Assembly (NCBI GenBank): GCA_003167495.1
Contig: PMSX01000212.1
Span: 1 to 48,189, forward strand
From: Bryobacterales bacterium
Lineage (GTDB): Bacteria > Acidobacteriota > Terriglobia > Bryobacterales > Bryobacteraceae
Direction of reading: 5' to 3'
DNA: 48,189 nt
Under the pieces are notes generated by a model, which worked only from the letters and a program-made list of their open reading frames with translations, was not told the DNA's origin and ran no database searches. Numbering within the stretch: position 1 is the first letter of the stretch; each line of letters opens with the position of its first letter. Below are positions 18,127 through 25,800 of this stretch, one piece after another. The translations under genes were made by a program, and so were the position numbers.

Positions 18127-19287
18127 TCAAAACAGAGTTAGTTGTGTAGGCTCGGAGATTGCCGCAGCAAGGCGTCCCGGAATTTGTACTGGCTGATCCC
18201 AGTGTTCCAAAATCCAGCTCGTCTCCCACTCCACCTGACCCTGCGCGGCGAGATCGCCCCGCACCTGTGTCGCGCTTGAAATGCGAGTCAGTAAGTCAAA
18301 CGCCTCCGCCAGGCGACCATAGTCTTTCAGCAAGGCTACGGCTGCGGAGCACAGTGAACACGCTTCCTGCCAGTTTTCCTCCCGCAGAATCTCCGGAGAA
18401 TCCAGATGCGACTCCACGTCTCCCAGCGCAGCCAAACACCTTTCTGCGTTGCGCTTCCATGAGGAGAACAGACGCAGTAGCTCCGCCAGCGCCCGTCTGG
18501 TAGCTATTTCCTCACTTTCTACAACAACCACCGACGCCTTACCTCCGAAATCCACAATTTTGGGGTCGCATGAGTCGAGATTCTCAAACAGTAAGAGCAC
18601 TCGGTGTTCGGCGCAATAGTCGCGAAGAGCGCGCGCGTTATCCTCCCAGTTCCCCTCTAGCCGCAATCCCAAGCCGTGAGAGACATCTCCCAAGACTCCC
18701 ACTCGCCCGCGCCGCGCGCCATTCAACCAGACGACTGCTTCAAAATCGCTATGCCTTGCGTAAGAGAAAGCCAATGCCGTGTCGCGATCGGCAACATGCG
18801 CGAAGTCCGGCCAATCGGCTAGCGGTTCCAGCACGTCTATGTCTGCCTGCGTTAAACCGGATGAACGCTCCGGCAGCTTGGGCGTAGGCGGTATTGGTGT
18901 CAACTCGGCCAAGAGCCACCGCTTCAGCGACCGGCGTCCGCTTGTGAAATCGCGCGATAAATCGAAGAAGGTTTCCTTTCGCAGCACCGCCGGAAACTTG
19001 CAGTCCGTCAACAGGACATAGGCAATGCGAGTGCGCAGTTGTTTCGCCTGTTGGAACAATACGGATTCCCAGCGCGCTCTCGCCCACGCGGGTTGCGTGG
19101 CATCCGGCGAGAGCAAAACCAGCACATAATCGAGCGAAAGACCTGTCTCTACCGAGTCCAACAAATCCGCGCCCATCTGCATGACGCCGTCTTCTATCGC
19201 GACCGGGCAATTTGTTTCCAGGTAACAGCGAAGCTCGGTAGCAGCGCCCGCATCAACCGGCGCGTAGCAGATGGCAGCGGAACGCAT
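18127..19287 (-). CDS. TIR-domain protein with degenerate NB-ARC-like region
   Basis: A 386-residue soluble protein. Residues 1-130 read as a TIR domain: the first strand SAAICYAPVD, then LDYVLVLLSPD, and PAWARARWESVL, where Glu74 sits at the position of the NADase glutamate. Residues ~140-265 resemble the NB-ARC ATPase of STAND proteins: ALAFSYARHSDFEAVVWLNG (compare the ALEYA...AVWWI pattern), GLGLRLEG, and the Walker B-like HRVLLLFENLDS. The P-loop, however, is absent; the matching place reads FAHVADRDT. The last ~110 residues are helical, perhaps TPR remnants. It could be a defence-type NAD hydrolase or a signalling adaptor. No Shine-Dalgarno site is obvious before the ATG. Confidence 0.75.
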   Translation of the reverse strand: MRSAAICYAPVDAGAATELRCYLETNCPVAIEDGVMQMGADLLDSVETGLSLDYVLVLLSPDATQPAWARARWESVLFQQAKQLRTRIAYVLLTDCKFPAVLRKETFFDLSRDFTSGRRSLKRWLLAELTPIPPTPKLPERSSGLTQADIDVLEPLADWPDFAHVADRDTALAFSYARHSDFEAVVWLNGARRGRVGVLGDVSHGLGLRLEGNWEDNARALRDYCAEHRVLLLFENLDSCDPKIVDFGGKASVVVVESEEIATRRALAELLRLFSSWKRNAERCLAALGDVESHLDSPEILREENWQEACSLCSAAVALLKDYGRLAEAFDLLTRISSATQVRGDLAAQGQVEWETSWILEHWDQPVQIPGRLAAAISEPTQLTLF

Positions 19288-19416
19288 TTACGGCTATTAT
19301 GGCAAGCGCACGGCGAAAAAATGCCTTTGGCTGCAACGGGTGTACTGAACGTTGGTTGGAGGCCCCCGAAAGTGCTCAGAACCGTTCGCTCCCTAGCCTT
19401 CTGCGACAATCTTCAA

Positions 19417-20346
19417 ATGATCCCCACTCGGAGGTGCATCTTGTCTCTGCTTGCCGGCTCTACTGCGCTCTTTGCTGGAAAAACCGCCGTGCGCCGCTAC
19501 GCCTTCGAATATTGGGACGTTTTCACGCGCCACCCTTTGCAAGGCAACCCGCTCTGCGTCTTCCTCGACGCGCAAGGCTTGGCAGATCAGGAAATGCAAG
19601 CCCTCGCCCGCGAAACAAATCTTTCCGAAACAACGTTCGTTCTTCCCGCCAATCGCGTGCGCATTTGGACACCTCTCGAAGAATTCCCCTTCGCCGGCCA
19701 CCCTACGCTTGGCACCGCCATGGCTCTTCGCAAGCCTGCGATGAAGCAGATCGTACTGCAAGAAAAGATCGGCGCCGTTCCGGTAGATTTCGAGGAGCAC
19801 TCTGACGGCTTCGTGTACGGTGAAATGCTGCAGCCCGAGCCGATCTTTGCGGAGGAACATAAACCGGAAGACATAGCGCGACTCCTAAACGTATCTCCCA
19901 CTGACTTACTGAGCGACGCGCCCATTTTGAATATCTCTACCGGACGTCCGAATCTGATCGTGATGTTCAAGAAATTTGCAGCCATCAAGACACTCCAACC
20001 AGATTGGGCGCGCATCCGCGAGTATTTCGCCGCGGGAGATCACCAGCGCGGATTCTACTTCCTCACACCTGAGACCGAAACTCCCACGGCCCGCTACCAC
20101 GCCCGCAAGCTGGTACCGCGGGGTGAAGATCCAGCCACCGGTTCTGCCGCTGGCTGCGCCGCCGCTTATTTTGTTCGTCAAGGTTGGGTCAAATCCGGCG
20201 AACGCATCAGCATCGAACAAGGTGCGGAGATGGGCCGCCCCAGTGAGTTGTTCATCTCCGCGGAGAAGGTTGGAAACAAAATCGGTAGCGTGCGCGTGGG
20301 AGGGTATGCAGTGAAATCTTTCCACGGCGAGTTGGAACTGCCTTAA
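19417..20346 (+). CDS. PhzF-family isomerase/epimerase
   Basis: A 309-residue enzyme with the duplicated hot-dog-like fold of the PhzF (diaminopimelate epimerase-like) family. Motifs: HPLQGNPLCVFLD, ETNLSETTFVLP with the catalytic glutamate of the family, FPFAGHPTLGTA, and near the C-terminus GEDPATGSAAGCAAAY. The open frame extends to 19039, but that part is antisense to the TIR gene, so I placed the start at ATG 19417 (MIPTRRCILSLLAGSTALFA). This puts a signal-like stretch in front of the domain, unusual for PhzF proteins; an exported form is possible. No phenazine genes are near. Its stop directly abuts the convergent S55 gene's stop. Confidence 0.9.
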   Translation: MIPTRRCILSLLAGSTALFAGKTAVRRYAFEYWDVFTRHPLQGNPLCVFLDAQGLADQEMQALARETNLSETTFVLPANRVRIWTPLEEFPFAGHPTLGTAMALRKPAMKQIVLQEKIGAVPVDFEEHSDGFVYGEMLQPEPIFAEEHKPEDIARLLNVSPTDLLSDAPILNISTGRPNLIVMFKKFAAIKTLQPDWARIREYFAAGDHQRGFYFLTPETETPTARYHARKLVPRGEDPATGSAAGCAAAYFVRQGWVKSGERISIEQGAEMGRPSELFISAEKVGNKIGSVRVGGYAVKSFHGELELP

Positions 20347-22089
20347 TTAGTCCCGTATCTCAACCTGCACCGTCTTCGCCCCCGACACCGCATATCCAGG
20401 CACCGGAATCGTCAGCTCGCCCGCCTCCGACCCACGCGCTGCCGCATTCGTCGCGGTGCTGCTGGCCGACGACGATGGATCGGCCAAAATGAGCATCGCC
20501 GACGGTGGAGGATCGGGCATCTCGTTGTCAGGGCCTGGTCCCTTAACCGTAAACGCAGGCTGCGGTCGCCAAATCCGCACGTACAACCCTTCGCTCGAGT
20601 GATACAGATTGATAGTTTCGATCAGCCGCGCAGCGCTCTGTATCGAAGATTGGCTCAGACCGGCGAACTCCGAAAAATTCTGGATAGTGGCATCCCCAAT
20701 GCTGAAATTCAGCACGCCTGTGGGTTCGCCAATGGGGATCTTGTATTTCACCGATTGCGCCGTTTCATAGCCGTTCTCCCCTTCGAGCAGCGTGGTGATG
20801 GTCAGCGTATCGCCGGGCCGCGCTTCGTGCGCCGAAGCCCATGCCTGGCTCAACCGCAGTTGACGCTTCGTATCGAGCTCTGAAATTGTAAACGCCAGAC
20901 TCTTTAGCCGCAGATTCGCAAACCCGCCGCCTACGACAAAACCGAGCGGCACAACGGCAGTGGCTGCCGCCTGCTGAGCCAGTGCGTTATCGCTCACGTA
21001 TACGTCCCGCATGACCAGCGCGGGCAAACCACCCTCAAACTCGGCGCGCCCTTCGATGCGCAGCGTCGCCGCGCCAATGCTTCGTTCCGTCGCGTCAAGA
21101 GTTGAGAAGAGCGCTGTCTGCGAAAGAAACGGTGTCAGTAGGCGGTCGTTCACTACTTGCATGTGGTAAGCGTGAGCGCCCGTGCTGGAAGAGTTCACCG
21201 TCACCGTCAGCGGAATGGTGTGTGCCGAGCGCCCGATCTCGCCTGCTACGGCGGTACTACGATCGCTTACGATCGCGCCCACCCATTCGTGCGGAACGGA
21301 AAGCTTGAACGACGAGTTCAGCAGCGGGATCGATACGATCACTTCGGCGTGGGCAAACGGCAGTTCCACCGACCCGGCATCCAGAAAACGGTGACCGAAC
21401 GCGTAAATCCGTTTTCCGTCTACGTAGGTAACGGTGCCGTCCGCCGTCATGTTCATATCGCCCGTGATCAGGCCGACGCTGATCATCGAGCCGGGAAGAA
21501 TCTCGTTTGAGGTCGAGGTTGCGGTCGTCTGGCGGGGAGCGCCGGTTTGCGCAAGTCCCGCTTGGGGACGGAAACCCAGGCTGTTGAAGCGCGGCGTATA
21601 TACCTCCAGCGTCGAGGCCGAAAAGCCCGAGAAAGAAAGCGGTACCGGCAGGTTCGCCAATTCACCCGGCTTCCCAGACCAACGTTCCGCTGCTCCGGCC
21701 CGGTTCACGGGTTCACCAAAGGTTGCATCGGCAATCATGCTCTCAATCGGTTGAATCCCAGCGATGGGCTCTTTGGAAAATGGAAACCCCAGAGCTACCG
21801 CGCCCAGCAATTTGCCGCCAATGTAGACCGGGCTGCCGCTCATGCCCTGAAGCACGCCCGTTTCCGCCAACGGTCCGCCACTGAGCCGGGCCAGAACTAT
21901 GGTTTGGTGCGGGCCAAGATTCTCCAGTACCCCCAGAATCTCCACCTGGAATTCCTCAATGCGCTCGCCCTGAAATACTGTCCGGCCTATGCCGTGCAGG
22001 CCGGGATGCACGTCTTTCAATGGAAAGAAATTCTGGGCGCCCCCAAGACTGGCCATCCAAAACAGCGAGACAAGCAGACGTATCACCAT
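20347..22089 (-). CDS. SpoIVB-like S55 serine peptidase domain protein
   Basis: A 580-residue exported protein (signal MVIRLLVSLFWMASLGGAQ). The serine motif GMSGSPVYIGGK is at residue ~82-93 and is followed by LLGAVALGF. A second block, GTVTYVDGKRIYAFGHRF, has the candidate catalytic histidine at ~233. In Bacillus SpoIVB the histidine block comes before the GMSGSP block, so here the order looks swapped. The C-terminal ~250 residues are beta-rich and of unknown role. Earlier in-frame starts exist (ATG 22113, TTG 22134); I chose 22089 for the best signal peptide. Sporulation is not expected, so an envelope processing role is likely. Divergent from the exosortase gene. Confidence 0.8.
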   Translation of the reverse strand: MVIRLLVSLFWMASLGGAQNFFPLKDVHPGLHGIGRTVFQGERIEEFQVEILGVLENLGPHQTIVLARLSGGPLAETGVLQGMSGSPVYIGGKLLGAVALGFPFSKEPIAGIQPIESMIADATFGEPVNRAGAAERWSGKPGELANLPVPLSFSGFSASTLEVYTPRFNSLGFRPQAGLAQTGAPRQTTATSTSNEILPGSMISVGLITGDMNMTADGTVTYVDGKRIYAFGHRFLDAGSVELPFAHAEVIVSIPLLNSSFKLSVPHEWVGAIVSDRSTAVAGEIGRSAHTIPLTVTVNSSSTGAHAYHMQVVNDRLLTPFLSQTALFSTLDATERSIGAATLRIEGRAEFEGGLPALVMRDVYVSDNALAQQAAATAVVPLGFVVGGGFANLRLKSLAFTISELDTKRQLRLSQAWASAHEARPGDTLTITTLLEGENGYETAQSVKYKIPIGEPTGVLNFSIGDATIQNFSEFAGLSQSSIQSAARLIETINLYHSSEGLYVRIWRPQPAFTVKGPGPDNEMPDPPPSAMLILADPSSSASSTATNAAARGSEAGELTIPVPGYAVSGAKTVQVEIRD

Positions 22090-22177
22090 GGAAATTATAG
22101 AGGTCAACTCCATGTTAGCTGTACCCAGGAGCAAATCTAGGACAAGAAAGGATCGTCCTTCCCATCGAAGAATGCGC

Positions 22178-22196
22178 TAACCTGTTGGTTAAGCAA
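22178..22196. promoter_or_regulatory. Inverted repeat TAACC-N4-GGTTA followed by AGCAA
   Basis: Near copy of the element at 8232-8249, lying between the divergent S55 peptidase and exosortase genes, about 110 bp before the exosortase start. The right arm plus flank (GGTTAAGCAA) is identical in both places; the spacer differs by one base. Confidence 0.2.
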
Positions 22197-22303
22197 CCTC
22201 GGTACCAGCCTTTAAACGAGAATTTTCCGCGATTTTCGTATACTTCCCTAGTTGGTAAAGGATCTGGCCGATAGCGTGTCTGAATGAGGAGCAGAAATCT
22301 TTT

Positions 22304-23176
22304 ATGGTGAGTGTGCCGGTTGCCCCGCAGCAGACAGCGATCTCAAACAAAATTTCGTGGCCCATTATCGCTTGGTTCGGCGGCTTGCTCGTCTTATGCT
22401 ACTGGCCCATTCTCTACCGCATGGGTACACAGTGGGCGACTGACAAAAACATGGGGCACGGTTTCTTCGTGCCGATCCTGGCCGGTATCATTGCCTGGCA
22501 GCGCCGCACCGAGTTAATGGCAGAACCACGCAAGCCCAATATTCTTGGCTTGTTCGTCGTTGTATTTGGCGGGCTGTTGTCCGTTGTGGCCACCTTGGGT
22601 GCGGAGCTGTTTTCTGCCCGCGTCTCTTTTGTCATCGCTCTCTTCGGCACGGTTCTATACCTCGGCGGCACACGATGGATCAAAATTCTGCTCTTCCCAC
22701 TCGTGTTGCTGCTCTTCATGATTCCCATCCCTGCCATCATCTATTCCGCGCTCACCATGAAGCTACAGACACTGGCGAGCGAACTGGGCGAAATCTTGAT
22801 TGGCGCCATGGGAATACCGGTTTTGCGTCAAGGGAACACGTTGATCATTCCCAGCCAAACGCTTGACATTGCGGAAGCTTGCAGTGGCATTCGCTCGCTC
22901 ATGACTCTGCTTTTCATAGCGCTTGTGGTTTCGTACTTCACCGACAAGAAGGTGTGGATGCGCTGGGCTTTGCTGTTCGCCACGGTCCCCATCGCCATCG
23001 GCGCCAATGGAGTCCGTGTTGCCTTGACGGGCCTGCTCTCTGAAATCAACCCGGTGCTTGCTGCCGGGGCTTATCATGAAGCGGAAGGGTTTATCGTTTA
23101 TTTTGTGGACTTAGCCGCGTTGCTGGCGGTTCACCGCCTCATCAACATAGTCGCGCGCAGAATGGGCGAGGCATAA
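22304..23176 (+). CDS. Exosortase (PEP-CTERM transpeptidase)
   Basis: A 290-residue membrane protein with about 8 hydrophobic segments. The three exosortase catalytic residues are visible: Cys193 in AEACSGIRSL, Arg238 in GANGVRVALTG, and His258 in AGAYHEAEGF. The early MGHGFFVPILAG motif is also typical. Exosortases recognise the PEP motif plus membrane span of exported proteins and cleave or re-attach them at the envelope, a process tied to exopolysaccharide production in many Gram-negative bacteria. AGGAG precedes the ATG, with a longish 12-13 nt spacing. The EpsI-like gene follows after 3 bp. No polysaccharide synthesis genes flank it. Confidence 0.95.
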   Translation: MVSVPVAPQQTAISNKISWPIIAWFGGLLVLCYWPILYRMGTQWATDKNMGHGFFVPILAGIIAWQRRTELMAEPRKPNILGLFVVVFGGLLSVVATLGAELFSARVSFVIALFGTVLYLGGTRWIKILLFPLVLLLFMIPIPAIIYSALTMKLQTLASELGEILIGAMGIPVLRQGNTLIIPSQTLDIAEACSGIRSLMTLLFIALVVSYFTDKKVWMRWALLFATVPIAIGANGVRVALTGLLSEINPVLAAGAYHEAEGFIVYFVDLAALLAVHRLINIVARRMGEA

Positions 23177-23179
23177 CAA

Positions 23180-23836
23180 ATGACGGGTATCATAGGATCG
23201 AAAAGTTTTGTAATTCTGAGCGGTGTCTTGCTGACTCAGGCGGGATTGTTTTATGGCTTTTCGCGTAAAGAAAAGATACCCGATCGTCTCCCGCTTGCCG
23301 AATTCACACTCACTGGCACCACCTGGAAGAACGTTGAGGATACTGACATCTCCGACAACGAAAAGGAAGTTCTGAACGCCGACGACCTGCTGTCGCGCGT
23401 TTATCAGGATCAAAGTTCCGGGCGCGTTGCCACACTCTTTGTCGCCTTTTTCGAAACCCAAAGAACAGGTAAAGCGCCCCATTCTCCCAAAAACTGCCTA
23501 CCCGGCGCTGGCTACGCTCCTTCGAGCAGCGAAATTGTCGATATCCCTGTGCCCGGCCAGCCACAGCCTATCCAAGCCAACCGCTATATTGTGGCCCGCG
23601 GCGACAATCAGAGCGTTGTCCTCTATTGGTATCAATCTCACAATCGCACCGTCGCCAGCGAGTATTGGGCCAAGTATTACACCGTCACTGATGCAATCCG
23701 CTACAACCGGAGCGACACCGCGTTGGTGCGCGTTGTCGTAGGCGTAAGCGGTGGGGATCTGGAAAAAGCCATCAAAACCGCCACCGACTTTGCCGTCGCG
23801 TTCTTTCCCCAGCTCAAACAGCATTTGCCATCCTAA
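23180..23836 (+). CDS. EpsI-family exosortase-associated protein
   Basis: A 218-residue protein with an N-terminal membrane anchor (SFVILSGVLLTQAGLFYGF) and an extracytoplasmic EpsI domain. Typical features are WKNVEDTDISD, FVAFFETQRTGKAPHSPKNCLPGAGY, where the H-S-P-x-x-C-x-P-G-x-G block is characteristic, and VLYWYQSHNR. EpsI domains are found downstream of, or fused to, exosortases, and are thought to assist processing or export. The 3-bp gap to the exosortase gene shows a common transcript. The conserved Cys in KNCLPG could form a catalytic or structural site. Confidence 0.92.
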   Translation: MTGIIGSKSFVILSGVLLTQAGLFYGFSRKEKIPDRLPLAEFTLTGTTWKNVEDTDISDNEKEVLNADDLLSRVYQDQSSGRVATLFVAFFETQRTGKAPHSPKNCLPGAGYAPSSSEIVDIPVPGQPQPIQANRYIVARGDNQSVVLYWYQSHNRTVASEYWAKYYTVTDAIRYNRSDTALVRVVVGVSGGDLEKAIKTATDFAVAFFPQLKQHLPS

Positions 23837-23953
23837 GAAGGGCCCAGCAAACGCCGTGCGACCATATTTGCAGTGAGCCGAAACCAACCGGCGAAGTGTG
23901 TCATCCAAGCAAGGGAATCATACACAATAGAAATAGTAGGGAAACAGTCGCCC

Positions 23954-24379
23954 GTGATCGAAATCGAATCCAACCCATGGCAGACCATGGTTCTACATGC
24001 TGAACGGCTGTATCCCCATGAATGCTGCGGCGCGATGTTGGGTCATACCCAAGGGGAAAACAAGCTGGTCACAGAAGCCGTTCCGTTAGAAAACACCTAT
24101 GCCGGAAAGCAAAACGACCGCTACGAGTTGAAGCCGGAAGACTTGCTGGCCGCCGACCAAGCCGCGCGCGCCCGCGGTCTCGATCTGATTGGCATCTTCC
24201 ATTCCCACCCGGATTGCGATGCCTACTTTTCAGCAACCGACCTGAAGAATTCTTGCCCCTGGTATTCCTTTGTAGTGCTTTCTATCCAAAATGGAAAGTT
24301 CGATCATGCAAATAGCTTCCTGCCCGATCTCGACCAGACTGCGGCGGAGCCCGAGGAGATGAAATGGCCAAAATCCTGA
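23954..24379 (+). CDS. JAMM/M67-family metallopeptidase (Mec+/QbsD-like)
   Basis: A 141-residue zinc peptidase. The JAMM signature is complete: Glu23 in YPHECCGAMLG, His83 and His85 in FHSHPDCDAYFSATD, with Ser93 and Asp96. Bacterial relatives such as Mec+ and QbsD trim or release sulfur-carrier proteins with ubiquitin fold. The open frame reaches to 23873, but family members begin just before the I-E-I strand, so GTG 23954 is preferred (GGGAA lies about 13 nt before). The gene overlaps the following carrier/E1/rhodanese fusion by 16 bp, which strongly suggests the fusion is its substrate. Confidence 0.9.
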   Translation: MIEIESNPWQTMVLHAERLYPHECCGAMLGHTQGENKLVTEAVPLENTYAGKQNDRYELKPEDLLAADQAARARGLDLIGIFHSHPDCDAYFSATDLKNSCPWYSFVVLSIQNGKFDHANSFLPDLDQTAAEPEEMKWPKS

Positions 24380-25800
24380 TTCCCACCGCACTGCGGCAGT
24401 TCACCGAACAAAGCGACACCGTGGACGTGTCCGGCGCGACCGTATCAGATGCGCTCAACGCCTTAACGGCACGCTATCCCGATATCAAAAAGAACCTGTT
24501 TAACGATCAAGGCAAACTGCGCAGCTTCGTCAATGTTTACGTGAATGACGAAGACATTCGCTACCTCGATAAAGGCGACACCAAGCTCCACGGCAGCGAG
24601 ACGATTTCGATTGTACCCAGCATTGCCGGCGGCGCAACAGCGGTAGAAGAGCAAGCGCAGGCATTAACGAACGACGAAATTGCGCGCTTTAGCCGCCATC
24701 TGATCTTGCCGGAAGTCGGCATGCAGGGTCAGACCAAATTGAAGCATGCGAAGGTAGCAATGATCGGCGCCGGAGGCTTGGGCGCGCCGCTTGGTCTGTA
24801 CTTAGCCGCCGCTGGCGTAGGACGCATAGGCCTTGTCGACTTCGATGTGGTCGACGTATCGAATTTACAGCGCCAAGTCATTCACGGCACCAGCGATATC
24901 GGCCGGAAGAAATTGGATTCCGCCGCCGATCGAATGACGGACATTAATCCCAACATTCGCATCGACAAATTCGACGCCGGCCTCACCAGTGAGAACGCCC
25001 TCGAAATCCTGCGCGACTACGACATCGTTGTCGACGGCACCGATAATTTTCCTACGCGCTATCTGGTGAACGATGCTTGCGTCATTCTCAAAAAGCCCAA
25101 CGTCTATGGCTCCATCTTTCGCTTTGAAGGGCAGGCCACGGTGTTCGCGTATGAAGACGGCCCCTGCTATCGCTGTTTGTATCCAGAACCGCCGCCTCCT
25201 GGCTTGGTTCCCAGCTGTGCCGAAGGCGGAGTTCTTGGAATTTTGCCGGGTGTGATCGGCGTGATTCAGGCCACCGAAGCGGTGAAGATCATTCTGGGCA
25301 TAGGCGACACGTTAAAAGGCCGTTTGCTGCTCTATGATGCACTCGGCATGAAGTTCCGCGAGCTGAAACTGCGCCGCGATAAAGAGTGCCCCGTTTGCGG
25401 CGATCACCCGACCGTAACAAAATTAATCGATTATCAACAATTTTGCGGAATTAAACCTATGACTCAACAAGCACCAGCAACCACCGGCGTCATTGACGCG
25501 CTTGAGCTAAAACAGAAGATCGATCGGGGCGACAAGTTTGTCCTCCTTGATGTGCGCGAACCGCACGAATATCAGATTGCCCGTGTACCCGGCTCAATTT
25601 TGATTCCCTTGGGCGACTTGCCAAAGCGTCTGAACGAACTCGATAAGGATGCCGACATTGTGGCTCAATGCAAATCAGGAGGCCGCAGCCAAAAGGCAGT
25701 CGATCTACTCAAGCAGAACGGCTTCCAGCATGTGCGTAACATGACGGGCGGGATCACAGCCTGGAGCGATAAAGTTGATCCTAGTGTGCCGAAATACTAG
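24364..25800 (+). CDS. Sulfur-carrier / E1-like adenylyltransferase / rhodanese triple fusion
   Basis: A 478-residue protein with three activities in a row. Residues 1-90 are a MoaD/ThiS-type ubiquitin fold ending PSIAGG. Residues ~100-360 are a ThiF/MoeB-type E1: nucleotide loop MIGAGGLGAPLG, the DxxDxSNLQRQ segment, candidate catalytic Cys285 in PSCAEGGVLG, and zinc cysteines 268/271 and 342/345. Residues ~375-478 are a rhodanese with active-site loop CKSGGR (Cys436). Together these adenylate the carrier C-terminus and load sulfur for cysteine, molybdopterin or thiamine synthesis. The carrier's Gly-Gly is buried in the chain, so it must be cut free, probably by the overlapping JAMM peptidase. 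Confidence 0.93.
   Translation: MAKILIPTALRQFTEQSDTVDVSGATVSDALNALTARYPDIKKNLFNDQGKLRSFVNVYVNDEDIRYLDKGDTKLHGSETISIVPSIAGGATAVEEQAQALTNDEIARFSRHLILPEVGMQGQTKLKHAKVAMIGAGGLGAPLGLYLAAAGVGRIGLVDFDVVDVSNLQRQVIHGTSDIGRKKLDSAADRMTDINPNIRIDKFDAGLTSENALEILRDYDIVVDGTDNFPTRYLVNDACVILKKPNVYGSIFRFEGQATVFAYEDGPCYRCLYPEPPPPGLVPSCAEGGVLGILPGVIGVIQATEAVKIILGIGDTLKGRLLLYDALGMKFRELKLRRDKECPVCGDHPTVTKLIDYQQFCGIKPMTQQAPATTGVIDALELKQKIDRGDKFVLLDVREPHEYQIARVPGSILIPLGDLPKRLNELDKDADIVAQCKSGGRSQKAVDLLKQNGFQHVRNMTGGITAWSDKVDPSVPKY

Noticed and set aside
19039..19416. Longer N-terminus for the PhzF-family gene
   Set aside because: This stretch is antisense to the TIR gene and unlike any PhzF N-terminus; ATG 19417 gives a sensible protein.
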